A DNA stretch of 64,000 nt from Sthenelais limicola (lineage: Eukaryota; Annelida; Polychaeta; Phyllodocida; Sigalionidae). Location of the stretch: the NCBI GenBank assembly GCA_942159475.1, contig OW804095.1, positions 90,533,740-90,597,739 of the forward strand. The letters are read 5' to 3'. The notes beneath the pieces are model-generated. The model saw only the letters and a list, made by a program, of their open reading frames with translations, was not told where the DNA came from and searched no databases. The position numbers and the translations under genes are program-made. Shown piece by piece: positions 24,154-35,111 of the stretch. Every line of letters starts with the position of its first letter. Position 1 is the stretch's first letter.

Positions 24154-24830
24154 CAGTAATCAAATAATCATACATAAATGGGATGAATCCTTCTACAATG
24201 TAGTTATACAATGTAGTTATTCCAGGGCAACCCTAGAAAATAATTGGTGAAACTTATAAGAAAATACAGTAGTTAATACAATATTTGATACAATACAGGG
24301 TTTCGTCATCAAAATTTACAATATCTAAAAGATGACATGGTGAGAAGTTACTGGTAATGATTTTAGTATTAAAATTAGTTTTGGTTCACATAGCCAACAT
24401 GGAGATTTTTAGATTCTATCTTTTACCGTTTTGTATTCAATGACCTAACAATTAATATTAACAATAATAGGCTACGATTGAGTTCTTCGAGATTCATATT
24501 ATTACAACACTATGACATTAAATTTTTGCTTCTCAGTGGCCCTCCCTGAACTGGAAGTAGCCATCTCCATATTACTTATAGTTTGAACAATGTGATTCGA
24601 TGGATTACCGACCTGGACTGGAAGGTAGATTTGTGTCGCCCTGTACTGGGAACATAATTTTTTTGACATTCATACATAATTCACACTAATACAATTCACA
24701 ATACAATACATACATTTTTTAACAGTACATCAGAATTCAATTGGTGCATGTTTTAATCCCCCCTATCAAATTAAGTCGACCTTTGGTATCGTAGATCCTA
24801 CTTGCCTACTTACTTCCCCCCAACCTGTCC

Positions 24831-26516
24831 CTACCCAACTTCATTTGATGCTACAATAACTTGCTCTGTTTTGATGTACTGATCAACTTCAGAAGGGTAA
24901 ACATTTTTCAAATAAACTCTAAACTGTTTTCTAGTTTTGATATTTCTAGCTTTAAGATTTAGTTCATTCCATAAGGTGGTTAGTCTGAATATATATGATT
25001 TTTTGAAAACGTCATTCCTTGGGTGGGGCACTTTAAGTTTTTTTCTGTCTGACAAGCTCCTCAAATTCACTTTTCTGTCATCTACATTATTCACCATCAA
25101 TGTTCTTCTAAAAGCAATTTCAAGAACGTGACTGTGTCTCCTCGTTTCAAGGGAGGAAATATTCACAGTTTTATGTATGGCATTTGTACTAGAGTACTTA
25201 GGTAAATTTAGTGCAATTTTAATTGCAGAGTTTTGAAGAGACTGTAGGCGGTCAAGGTACCTTTGTGGTGCCCCAATGTAAAAAACGTCCCCATAATCTA
25301 TATGAGGTAGAATAGTAACCTTATAGATAAGAAGAAGTGTTGCAGTATCGCATATTTTATAAAGTTTAGATAAGGCCTTTACTTTGGCTCTAACCGTATT
25401 ATTTTTCTTTTCTAGAAACACTTTAAAGTTCAGTTGATGGTCTATATCCATTCCTAGGTACTTATAACTCTCCACAGAGTCAAGCTTAAGTTTATCAATA
25501 AAATATTCAGGTCTCTGGTCTTTACTAGTTTTCAAACCAATTGTTAAGGTTTTACATTTTTTAACATTCAATGATATTTTATTCAGTGCACACCATCTGT
25601 ATATTTCATCTAAGTCCATCTGTAATTCAGAGATTTTTTGGGTTTTCTTATCACGACAAAAATACACTACCGTGTCGTCGGCAAAGTGTTGAACATGACA
25701 TTTTCGTACTACCCTATGCAAATCGTTTATGTATAATATAAAGAGCAACGGCCCTAAAGAGGTCCCCTGTGGAACGCCACATGTGACCTTCTTAGAGTTA
25801 GAAAGAGACCCATCAACCACTACATTTTGCGTCCTATCTTTTAAGTCCAAAAATACTAAATCAGTCAGTAGTTTATTGTTACAATTTTGATATGTGAATT
25901 GGAGAATATTGTCTAAAGCGTCGTTGATTGACCTCCCCCTCCTAAAACCAAATTGCTCATTACAAAGTAAATTATTATTCTCTAGATGGCTAGCAAGCTG
26001 TCCTTGTACACAACTCTCTAGTATCTTTGCGGGCAGTGTGATGCAAGATATTGGCCTGTAATTCCCAGTAAAATTTCTCTCCCCCTGTTTAAATAATGGT
26101 GTAACAGTGGCTTTTTTAAATTCCTTAGGCACAACTGCCGTTTGCAAAGACAAATTAAAGAGATACGCGAACTGCTTGCTGAGTGCTTTAACACAAGGTT
26201 TCAATATTTTTGTTGGTAAAAATTTGATCCCTGATGCTTTATAATTACCAATTTTTCTGAGTGCTAGTTCAACTGAGATGTCTGTAATGGTCTTGAAAGC
26301 AAAATTTATATTGTCAGGGGGTTTTTCATCCTTAACTTCAATACCAATGCTAGAATTTCTTATATGAGTATCATCAATATTTTTTGCTAATTCGGGCCCA
26401 ACGTTAACGAAGTAGTTGTTAAACACTTCTGCTGCGGCTTGACCTTTAAGTGATTCCCCTGGTTTTATTGATATAACCAAATCACTGTTGTTCTTCCGAC
26501 ATTTGTCGTTAGACAT
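24831..26516 (-). pseudogene. LINE ORF2 C-terminal half: reverse transcriptase lacking motif A
   Basis: A 561-codon frame with the RT fold. NYRPISCITLPAKILE (residues about 152-167) and GFRRGRSINDALD (190-202) are the finger blocks. VFLDLK (221-226) then runs directly into DRTQNVVVDG. In relatives VFLDLK is followed by AFD (the first catalytic Asp) and about 30 further residues before the DRTQ block, so roughly 30-40 residues including motif A have been deleted in frame. Motif B (GVPQGTSLGP) and motif C (FADD) follow, then YLGMDID and the helical C-terminus with LWNELN. Its N-terminus joins the endonuclease frame through a one-base shift near a CCCCC run at about 26548-26555: reading across gives NP followed by YKFWDIIKPVM. 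With the deletion the enzyme should be dead even though the frame stays open. Confidence 0.9.
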
Positions 26517-26541
26517 GACAGGCTTGATAATATCCCAAAAT

Positions 26542-27660
26542 TTATAGGGGGTTGGATTTATTAATATTAATCTGAGTTTTTAAATAGTTATTTTTTGCCT
26601 TCTTGACCTCAGTATTTACTTGACACCTCAGGGCCCTAGCCCTCGTCCAATCATCTACAGACCCAGAGCCTTTGGCCTTTCTGTAGGCTTTATCACGAAG
26701 TTTTGACATATTTATTATACTATTTGTATACCACTCAGGTGTTTTTCTGACCTGCTTGAATTCTTTCACCGGACACATACGATCTAAGTAAAATACAATC
26801 TTTGAGTATAGTAACTCCCATGCTTTATCAACATCACGCTGCTGGTAATACTCCGTCCAATCAAGGTCCCTCAGTATTTCCTGGAGGATCTTAATGTCCA
26901 GGTTTTTTGTATTGCGAGCTTTGAAAGTTTCATAAATATATCTGTTTCTTATTTTCTTTATTTGTATGAATACTGGCATATGATTGCTTATGTTTATATT
27001 TATTGTCCCGCTTTTATCTACATATTTAGCATTAGTGTAGATATGGTCTATTTTTGATTTTGATTTACTACTAAGTCTTGAGTGGACCTTGATTTTTTGG
27101 TGTAAATTGTATTTATTCAACAGTGTGTTGAACCTGTCTGCATTACTTGTTTTACCATTTTCAATTACATCATAGTCATAATTGAAATCCCCTAAGACTA
27201 TCATGTCTTTGATCGAATTCACAGAGTTCATGGCTGTGTCAAGTTTTTCAATTGCGTCAATCAGTTCACCGTGTGGTGGTTTATATATATTAAAAATAGT
27301 CTTTCTTCTCATGAACTTTTTTGAGACTTCAAAAACTTGGAATTCCAAGTTTTTACCCGAATGAGACAGATGAGAAAAATCTCCAACGTTGACCTCAAGG
27401 GACCTATGAACATACGTAACTAATCCTCCTCCTCTTCTCTTTATTTTCCTATCTTGTCTAATAATTTTGTAATCATCAATTTGTATTTCGCTATCCGCTG
27501 TATTTTTATTAAGCCAAGATTCTTGGATAGATACGATATGGGGGGCAATCTCCTTAATATCGTGTCTAATTTGATCAATCTTATTTATTAAGCTTCGTAC
27601 GTTTCAGGATATGATCTTAAGTCCCTTGAGGCCCTTTACATCTTCAACATCATAATCCAT
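26542..27660 (-). pseudogene. LINE ORF2 N-terminal half: APE-type endonuclease with one stop
   Basis: Exonuclease-endonuclease-phosphatase fold that nicks target DNA for target-primed reverse transcription. Reading from ATG at 27660 gives LKIIS, a stop at 27606-27604, then NVRSLINKID. In this family the codon is normally Trp in a SWNVRSL block, so a single TGG-to-TGA change explains the break. Beyond it, VSIQESWL carries the catalytic Glu, MIVLGDFNYDYD the Asp/Asn block, SKIDHIYT the Asp-His-type block, and SNHMPVF replaces the usual SDHxPV, with Asn for Asp before the catalytic His. The frame stays open for a further 268 codons from an internal ATG at 27348 and ends at 26542, where a one-base shift separates it from the RT frame. 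The start at 27660 is the first ATG that includes the first strand of the fold. Confidence 0.88.
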
Positions 27661-28524
27661 CTAAAAAAACAGTCTGTTCCCCCCCTATCTATTCCCACCC
27701 TATTCATAGTATCAACCCTTATATAGCAATACAACTTGCTATTAATAACATAACTCAATACAATACCATTCATACATAGAGAGAAACATTTTATATATGT
27801 GTAAATATTCGCTATTGACACATACACTACATACCCAGTGTCATCTTTATCAACAACACCCTGGGAACTCTCACTGTCAGATTTTGGAATTATCATGCTG
27901 CTGACTAAAGAGAGGTAGATAAGGGTGAGGGTGAAGGATTTTAAATTTTAAATTTACAGTCATATGAGTGAAGAATCTTCATTTGATTTTTGAGTAAAAT
28001 GCTGTACGATTTTCACATGAAGGGAGAAAAATGAGGTGTCTGGTGGGGCCACAGTGTCGAGCCAAATCCAAACACTGAGGTCAGGCTCCCGAGAGCTCTT
28101 GTCACGGTGTAAGATTTCGCTCCACAGTATAACTCCCCCATCACTATAACTACCCTGGGTGTTTGTCAACATTTTTACCTTAAACAGTTACATGAGTCAT
28201 ATGAATATAAAGCCCATTAAATATATGATTGTGAATATTATAAAAATATAAATATACTGTCTGATTCTTAAAGAGTTTAGATGTCCATTTCTTAGTAAAA
28301 TAAGAAGTAATCCACTGAGATTAGGCTCCAGAGAGCTCATGATACAGTAGAAGTACTACTCATTCTTTATTCATGTGTCTACTAGTCTTTGTTGTTCTTT
28401 GATACAAAAAGGAAGCTTTACCACTGACGTTAGGCTCCAGAGAGCTCATGTTACAGTAGGCTATACTAACTCTTCTGATAATTACTATACTATAACAGTC
28501 TCTGTCCGATCATAGACGAACCCT
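27661..28524 (-). other. LINE spacer between SGNH region and ORF2
   Basis: About 860 bp inside the large LINE without a recognisable domain. Short frames on the minus strand (for example 27896-27636) have no family resemblance. It contains the three short repeats listed next. Confidence 0.5.
28073..28459 (-). repeat. Three spaced copies of a 40-bp block inside the LINE
   Basis: The block with CACTGAG, TTAGGCTCC and GAGAGCTCATG (plus-strand reading) occurs at about 28073-28113, 28312-28350 and 28421-28459, spaced 239 and 109 bp apart. The copies differ at several positions. Each contains the palindrome GAGCTC and an ACAGTR-like word downstream. On the transcript strand this would place three similar blocks between the two coding halves. 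Confidence 0.8.
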
Positions 28525-29246
28525 CTAGAACTTCCTATCAGCTTTCATGATTTGGATCGCGACGCTGGTCCTCAATTCATCGGTCAGGTGGCACCCGTAA
28601 TCTCCAAGCTTGTAATATTTGTTGGTAAATACTGGCCTAAGGGTAGTCTTATGTCTACGTCCAGACCGCCTCATATGTACTAGATGACCAATATAAGGTG
28701 TAGGTACGTTATGGGATTTATTATTGGCCTTGACTGTGGTATTGTAGGAGTGTATCAGTCGGTTAAGCATATCTTGGTCCTCTTCAATGGCGTTTATTTT
28801 GCCGGGAGTAAGCATTTCATTCAACAACTGTGATGTTTGAGAGTTGAAGACGTTTAGTTTCACGAGATCTACACCAAATGTGGTCCCGAAACAGATGGAA
28901 GGAGGCATGATATTGGATGGGAAGATGGACAAGATCATCTTACGAGCTGTCTCGAAGTCTTCATTGGCGTCAGATGACAACAAGGTGGGGCAACGATATT
29001 GTAAGCTTACCTCCTTGGTTTGACGATGCCTCTGCGTGATATTGCATATCCCAGATATAACGATAATAGTACTAGGTCTTGTTGTCATTATAAATATTGG
29101 TTGCTTTCCTAATAAGCTGGATGGTATTAGCTCCTCTTGCTACGAATACGGTTTACATGAGGCTCCTGCTCCGACAGTACTTCTGAAAGGCCTGCCGCCC
29201 TAGAATCACCGAGAATTAATAGATCATGCATCATTGCTGCTGCCAT
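28525..29246 (-). pseudogene. SGNH-hydrolase-like domain of the LINE
   Basis: Minus-strand reading from ATG 29246 gives DLLILGDSRAAGL, matching SGNH block I (GDS with the catalytic Ser). The frame then breaks twice; the next readable parts are RGANTIQLIRKA (a block II-like Gly), and from 29088 a 187-codon frame beginning PSTIIVISGICNIT (block III, GxN) and ending with LGDYGCHLTDELR (block V, His; the Asp lies one residue further away than in the usual DxxH). This is a lipase/esterase-type fold; esterase-like domains are known in ORF1 proteins of CR1-group LINEs. Here it lies 55 bp after the NADAR stop and before the endonuclease, so it may have been a separate ORF or the tail of ORF1. Frameshifts near 29125 and 29090 make it a pseudogene. 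Confidence 0.7.
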
Positions 29247-29300
29247 GTCTACTTAAGAAATAGTTTAGAGTAAGTCCCTACGATACAGCAGAACTTTTAC

Positions 29301-30023
29301 TTATGTCGATAACTCAGTTTTGATATCATTCAGTATTTTTCCGAAGACGTTCTCTCCCTGAAAACTCCTGAGTTTGAGTGGCACGCGTCCGCCATTCGAG
29401 ACTAACACACCTCGTGCATTTCGTCCTACTCCCCACTTTTGGTTAGCGGTAACCTCATAGAATCCCTTTATTTCTGGATTAATCAGTTTTTCTTTTAGAG
29501 TGTCATTTTGCTTGAATTTTTCCACCACTATTTCCCTTAAGACTTCTCTTTCTCTCATCTCCCACTTCCGCATCTGTTCCGAGGTAACCCGGCGATCTGC
29601 TTTGCCGCCTAGTCTTTTAGCGAGCACTGGACTCGGCGCCTCGTATATTTGGCTAGCTAAGTGGGGGAGATCGAGAAATCTGGCCTTTGCACACTGATAC
29701 GCGTGTTCTGCTGTTGGGTAGGTGATATCATTTATTACAATTTTGGCAGGATGGAAGTTAGAGAAATATGCTATGTATCCCTGCGAACCCAATGCCTCCA
29801 TTATCGGTAGGAATGTTTGCCACTTCTGAGGGCCTACAACCGTCTGGTAAATAGTATAGATCGATGGAAGAATAGGATTTGTTGCCGATTTGTATGTGAC
29901 CCAGCACAAGAGTTGCGTCATAATTTTTAAGTCGCAATAGCTTGTGACAGTTTGCAACCATTTGATAATTTGTATTCTTGGAGTCTGGTTTATATCTATT
30001 GAACCACATGTTATATCCGGCAT
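29301..30023 (-). pseudogene. NADAR (YbiA/DUF1768-like) domain of the LINE ORF1
   Basis: A nearly complete NADAR domain occupies residues about 86-234 of this 240-codon frame. YFSNFHPA, YPTAEHAYQCAKA, KRLGGKADRR, EKFKQNDTLKEKLI, KWGVGRNARG and GENVFGKIL correspond in order to the conserved blocks of the family, including the Glu-His of the PTxEH block and the WG.G loop. NADAR proteins are N-glycosidases acting on riboflavin-pathway intermediates or, as reported more recently, on ADP-ribosylated guanine. The frame overlaps the preceding RNA-binding frame by 266 bp in another register; residues before about 85 look like read-through of that frame, and an indel near 29758-29765 would join IHSIF to SNFHPA. 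I therefore infer a single ancestral ORF1 of RNA-binding plus NADAR domains. Confidence 0.85.
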
Positions 30024-31305
30024 ATCTTCGGAGCTCTCTCGCTTTGTTTAGTACCATCTTCTTCTTCTCCACCGATCCCAATTCAACATAGATTGCTCTG
30101 ATCAACTTCCTCTTAGGCACTCCTACTCTGTAGGCAGTTATTTTATCTTCATTAGTAATTGTGACTTTGGAACCTATAAGTTTACGAATTATTTCTTCCG
30201 TATTTTCTGGGAAAGATCTAAGATTGACTGCATCGTCGCCATCAGGGATAGTACAGGGTTGTGGGGACCGGTGTTGCCACCTCTCGGGCACTCCCTCAAT
30301 TAGTAGGTGCGCTGAGTCATCCAACTTGGCGGCTATGGCGGTCTTAGCAACCGCTGTACGTACAGCTTGCTGAGTAATTTCAATGTTTACGTTGTTAACT
30401 TTGTCCCCAACATTTTTCATTTCATCACCCAACACAACTATTTTTTCCAAATTCTCGGCGATGGTACGCCTAAGATCTAATACAGATTTGTTTATGTCTT
30501 CATCAAGTTTAGCAATGGCTTGCATAGCAACCTTATCAACATATAACTGGTCTGCTCTCGGGTCGATACGAATTTCTGCTGTTTCACCCTTCTCTCCCCC
30601 AGTAATACCTCCTAATAGATCTGCTTTTCCAGAGGTTTTCTCTACTACTTTCAAACGACTGTTCAGATTGGTGTAATGTAGATGTATCCAGTCTAGGTTA
30701 TTGTTCAGTTTACATGCTATCATATCTGTCTTCGAAGTCAAAGACTGTAGGTCCCTTCTCACTGCCCTGTTCTCCTTCCACACTACTTTTTCATCGTTCA
30801 AATTACTGATTCTGTCTAAAACTTCATTTGTAATTTTTTCCATGAGGGAAATTTCATATTTATCTTCAGTTTGAGATTGTGAATCTACCTTTAAACTGGC
30901 TTGTAAATCCATCTTATCGACTTGACAACTGATATTGCTAACCCTAGTTGGGGCCTGGCCTACGCCTGTACTGGTTGCGCCAGTTGAATCCTCCGACGTT
31001 TCAAAAAATATGTCATTGTTCTCAATGGGATTCATGACTTTTACCTTTGAAAGATTAAGTTTTTCCATTTCATCACCGTCCAAATTTTCGAAGTCCTCGT
31101 AGATAACTAAACTGATGTTTCCGTCATCTTTACTGTTAGAAATATTACCGGTACCTTCAACAAACTGGAGTGTTGGGACGTCCATGACGTCCATTGTTTC
31201 ACCGTCCATTTTGGCGCTGGTCGTTTTCGTGATCGTAATCGAGAATATCCAAGTAATGGCAGCAGCAATATATCGGAATATAGTAAATATAGAGTCTAGG
31301 ACCAT
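29758..31305 (-). pseudogene. LINE ORF1: coiled coil plus L1-ORF1-like RNA-binding domain
   Basis: The 515-codon frame starts with a hydrophobic stretch (residues 1-31) and has a second in-frame Met at residue 33 (31209), which begins an acidic N-terminus and may be the real start. Residues about 155-320 are heptad-rich and probably a coiled coil. Residues about 330-440 (LLIEGVPER, KITAYRVG, RAIYVELGSVEKKKMVLNKA) resemble the RRM of L1 ORF1 (Transposase_22 family), and 443-485 resemble its C-terminal domain. Such proteins trimerise, bind the LINE RNA and act as nucleic-acid chaperones. The frame is unbroken until a stop at 29758, exactly where an indel separates it from the NADAR frame. Family assignment is by pattern only. 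Confidence 0.75.
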
Positions 31306-31550
31306 TTACGAAGCTGTGTTGGTTTTCTTAGCAGGTCTTGTCTAGACTTTCCTTCTTTTTTTCCCTCAGTTTCTCTACGGGTGATCACTAGCACATTTCA
31401 AGCCTTTGGATGTTTTCCCGCCTTGAACGAGTTGAACTATATTTCCTTAGAATGGACTTCTAGACAAAAGTTATCTAAATCATCCATGTTGCTTTCATTA
31501 TAAAAAGAGGTTTCTATCGACTTCTAATTATTTGGAACACTATAAAAAAG

Positions 31551-31795
31551 TGACCTTCTTACCCTTTCTGAATGTGGGATTTTTTATAAATGATGGTATG
31601 AATGAATGAATGAATGATTGGTATGAATGATATGATTTCAGCATATCTCTTATTTCAAGGGGTGTGGGGGAGAGAGAACAGGGAGAGAATGAGGGAGAGA
31701 GAGAGAGCGGAGGCAGGAGAGAGGAAGGAAAAGGAGAGAGAGAAGAGGGGAGAGAGTGGGGGAGAGAGAGTGTTAGCACTGTAAAGTTATCCCAA
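31551..31795 (+). repeat. (ATGA)n microsatellite and GA-rich low-complexity tract
   Basis: ATGA repeats run at about 31597-31640. A purine-rich GGGAGAGA tract follows at about 31664-31795 and resembles the tract at 47541-47960. Confidence 0.85.
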
Positions 31796-32904
31796 GAGCT
31801 GTCTGAGCATGCAATAACGAACATGAGCCGTGGTGGCAGCTGTGTGTGAGGCATGTGATACACTAAATCAAATATTACTGGCTTTTTAGCCAAATCATTG
31901 AAACCCTAATAACCACACACCTACGTTGTGTGGTTATAGGGTTTAATGGATGCCATCTTCACAAGCAATACATTATTCAGTAAATGGTACATTATTCAGT
32001 AAATGGTAATGATTTCTGTTCTTTTACTTCAAATAATAATAAAGAATAATGGAGCAATTGCAACTCTAAGCAGTGATTCATAAGTCATTTAGATGTAGCC
32101 TCCCAAACAGGCTTCCCAGATGAAAATGTTTAGTAATTTTGAAACTGGATACTTTAATTTTTAAGAGCACTTAATAAAAGGAGTTTTGGGGGCTCTACCG
32201 AAACTGAAACAGAAAAATCAGGTTATCCTCCTCACTTTTTCAGATATGTTCAAACCTTGACACTGGTTTAACAGACCAATTCCTTACTAAACAATATATT
32301 TGCCACTGGCTATCTCTATGTCCAGAGACAATGGTAGATTCTTAAACTGGTGTGACACAAAACACTGGCTTTCTTGCTTCAAGGGGCCTGACAATCGTTT
32401 GGTTTTTAGCTGGGAAAATAGCCTCGTTCTGGCATCAGTGAATAGGAAACTACGCCCTAACAGTGAATAATCATATGAACAGAAGTTTGCATAAAGTCCA
32501 ATAGGGAAGATTTGGAATAATATTTATGACTGGGAAACTGAGGCCAGAGTAGAGGGTCATGGGTAATGTTGACCAAAAGAGGGGCCTGGGCCACCTATGT
32601 AAACTTACATTATGTGGGTACAGGTTGAAAAGGCCAAAAAGAGGTCCCTTGATTAAAAGTAATTTTAGAGACAGAAAAACATCTAATATTGCCATCAAAC
32701 CTGAGGATATACTAGACAACACCATGCCCTATCCTCATCTTACTTTAATAAGAAAGGAGAACAAATACCAGAAGAGGTCATTGGATGCGCTGTATGTAGG
32801 TCCAGGTTGAGTGCACAATGCATGGGTCTGCCCTGTGTGCGACGGGGGTGTGTGGAGGCACATTCCTACAGCTGTGATCAGAACCCCACCCACCTTTAGA
32901 CTGG
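31796..32904. other. No gene; one hairpin
   Basis: An imperfect inverted repeat at about 31900-31945 pairs AAACCCTAATAACCACACA with TGTGTGGTTATAGGGTTT. A tandem ACATTATTCAGTAAATGGTA doublet lies at about 31970-32010. I recognise no coding sequence. Confidence 0.45.
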
Positions 32905-33400
32905 CCTCAGTCCCTGTACGAAATGACAGCTAAGCTGTTGCTATCTCTTAGAAGCAAGCGAGAGCCAATTTTCAAAGCTCTATTTTGGATGGTCTGGATC
33001 TTATCTAAGTGGTTTGTGTTTAGGGATAAATAGGAGAAGTCCATAATATTATATCGAAATAGCACAGTACCATTCAGTGTTAAGGGTTGTCTCCATTGGC
33101 TGCGGTAAGCTCTGCGGTAAGCTCTGCGGTAAGCCTTGTGATGGTGCTGTGTTGTTGAGGAGTGGCGAGGTCCTGCCAACATCGTTCACTGACCATGCAG
33201 GCAAGGACCTCGTCATTCCTCACCACCTACAGAACCAGCACAAACCATCGCAAGGCTTACCACAGAGCTTACCGCAGCCAGTGGAGACCACTCTTTAGTG
33301 CACAACTTCTAGTCAGGATCTTTATCACAGTTTTGATAGTTTTTAGCATTGCTGATGTTTGTACAATAAGAAAACTACATTATAATTTCAAATCCTCTTG
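32905..33400 (-). pseudogene. LINE RT C-terminal relic interrupted by a MITE
   Basis: On the minus strand TVLFRYNIMDFSYLSLN and LDKIQTIQNRALKIGSR (33070-32930) match the thumb region of non-LTR RTs (usual form LxYxDxxxxxxxxxxLxKLQxxQNRALRI). Removing the TTA-flanked MITE at 33083-33294 lets the frame run on upstream into KTIKTVIKILTRSCALT. It is a short decayed fragment with no palm or endonuclease. The ends are approximate. Confidence 0.7.
33083..33294. mobile_element. 212-bp MITE with TTA target duplication (PIF/Harbinger-like)
   Basis: Termini AGGGTTGTCTCCATTGGC and, inverted at the right, AGAGTGGTCTCCACTGGC are followed inward by GCGGTAAGCTCTG and GGTAAGCCTTG on both sides. TTA lies directly outside at 33080-33082 and 33295-33297. 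The left arm has an extra tandem copy of the 12-mer CGGTAAGCTCTG. Insertion into a LINE relic is supported by the RT frame continuing once element and one TTA are removed. Confidence 0.8.
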
Positions 33401-33539
33401 AAATTACTTAGTTATACCTACATACTTTAATTTAGTGACCCATTCAAATTTTGTATCAATTGACATCTTAATTGGAATGTTTTTGTAGTGGTTTCTCAGT
33501 TTGTTAGAACTACTCCACTAAACTATTTCACAATTTTTA

Positions 33540-34165
33540 GTTACTGATTCTGAAGGTTTACCATATCAACTACATGGAGCTGTATCTATCCATTCAATTC
33601 AAGATTAATACACACATTTGAAGTCAAATCAGGTGAAGGAGAACGAGCACCAGTGAGCCATAACAAGTGAAACCATCCTCCAAAGGATTTCGGCGGGCCA
33701 CCACTATGTGTATAACAATGGACCTTTATAAAGCTCTGCAGCAAAGATAACAGGGTAGAATCCATCAAAATATTGGCTGAATGACATACAGATGAATAGG
33801 AACTGAACAAAACAAATGTAGGAATTCTTTAACTTATGATCGATGTTAGCATTAAAGCTTCATTCTCAGCTATTATGACAAAGACAATCTTACCAAATTA
33901 ACTTATGGTACTGAATTTATCAATATTCTGTTGCTATTGTAAGTTTATACATGACTTTGAAGTAAAAGCGGTTGAGGAAAAACAGCCGCTGATGAAAAAT
34001 AATAAGTGAAGTCATCATAGGAAAGGATTTGGGCGGGTCTTCCAAATACGAATGTTTTAGAAGCCTTTTGGCAAAAACAACCAAATAGAATCCTTCAAAA
34101 TTCCGATGAAATGACTTTTAGATAGGTTGGAAAAGAATGGGAGCAAATATAGGAAATGATCAAAT
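33540..34165 (+). repeat. Diverged tandem duplication, period about 340 bp
   Basis: Blocks at about 33599-33830 and 33939-34161 share, in order, TTTGAAGTMAAA, AAYAAGTGAARYCATC, AAAGGATTTSGGCGGG, AATAGAATCC and CTTTTAGAT/CATACAGAT-like words. Non-coding on both strands; origin unknown. Confidence 0.55.
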
Positions 34166-35111
34166 ACTTTTTACCAACGTTACTGAGCACCCAGAGTGCA
34201 ACTATAACTGAACCAATTGTTGCCATATATTGTTGCTAATAATATGATTACCATATATTCCAGTTGTAAATACTGAATTGTAGAAAGAAACCAGACGCTT
34301 CCGGTTCAAGAAAAAGTATTCCAGATACAACATTGGAAATTATTTAAAGAAGAAGTAAAAAAAACAGTCTCAGTTGGCATAATTTATCTCTCAGTTGGCA
34401 TAGTTTATCCAAAAACTGCAATCATCAGTTTTACTGGCGCTCAGCAATGGCAATTTGTTTCCCTTGGATATCAACAGAAAAACGATATCCTCAATTTTCT
34501 TAAGACTAAATAGGATATCTGATGTATACATGTACTGTTCTTTCAGAGTCACTAAGTGGATGAAATTAAACTCCCCCTGGCTAAATGCAGGAAGCATCAA
34601 GCGGGCTCTAATGGTAATGGATTTCCTGGCCTTCCACAACCTAACCACAGATAATATTTCCATGAGTAAAATCACCCTTAGATTTAAGAAGGCAGGGGCA
34701 ATGCATCTAAGTCCCAATCCATTTAGCTTGCCCTGACATAGAAAGAACTATATATCAGGCAGGAAATGCACTGTACTGCAAAAGTTCATATAGCTCCACC
34801 CTAATTTGGTAATGCCCAAGTATAAACACTCACGTTCAATGAGCACTAAATATGGGGTCCAGTTTCAGTAGTTATGGCCAGCATAAAAACACCTCGGATA
34901 CCAAAGATGCATGATAGGTAAATATACTTAGTGCCATATTGTTTCTGGAACGTGTGCTCCATATCACAGTTTTTTAATGCAAAAAGGCTATATTTTATGA
35001 TATAAGCAAGGAGCTGCATGGTAGGTCACACCCTGCTACACTCTCAGAACCCTCATTGTAAAAAACCGAGGGCTCAGTGGACATTGCTCCTTCAAATCGT
35101 ATATTAAGCTA
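34166..35111. other. No gene recognised
   Basis: Open frames of 93-108 codons overlap on opposite strands at 34391-34736 without family resemblance. Nothing else seen. Confidence 0.4.

Larger units (their letters stand above)
24124..31550 (-). mobile_element. Large LINE carrying NADAR and SGNH-like domains (about 7.4 kb)
   Basis: On the minus strand the order is an ORF1-type RNA-binding protein (31305-29758), NADAR domain (about 30023-29301), SGNH-like domain (29246-28525), a non-coding spacer with three copies of a short repeat, an APE-type endonuclease (27660-26542), RT (26516-24831), then about 700 bp of 3' sequence ending in an AATAAA and a TA-rich tail. Order and single orientation argue for one near-full-length insertion. 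It is inactive: at least one stop, several frameshifts and an internal deletion of RT motif A. The 5' limit is uncertain, set only by the microsatellite that begins near 31597. No target duplication was found. RT style suggests the jockey/CR1 side of the non-LTR tree; this is an inference. Confidence 0.8.
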
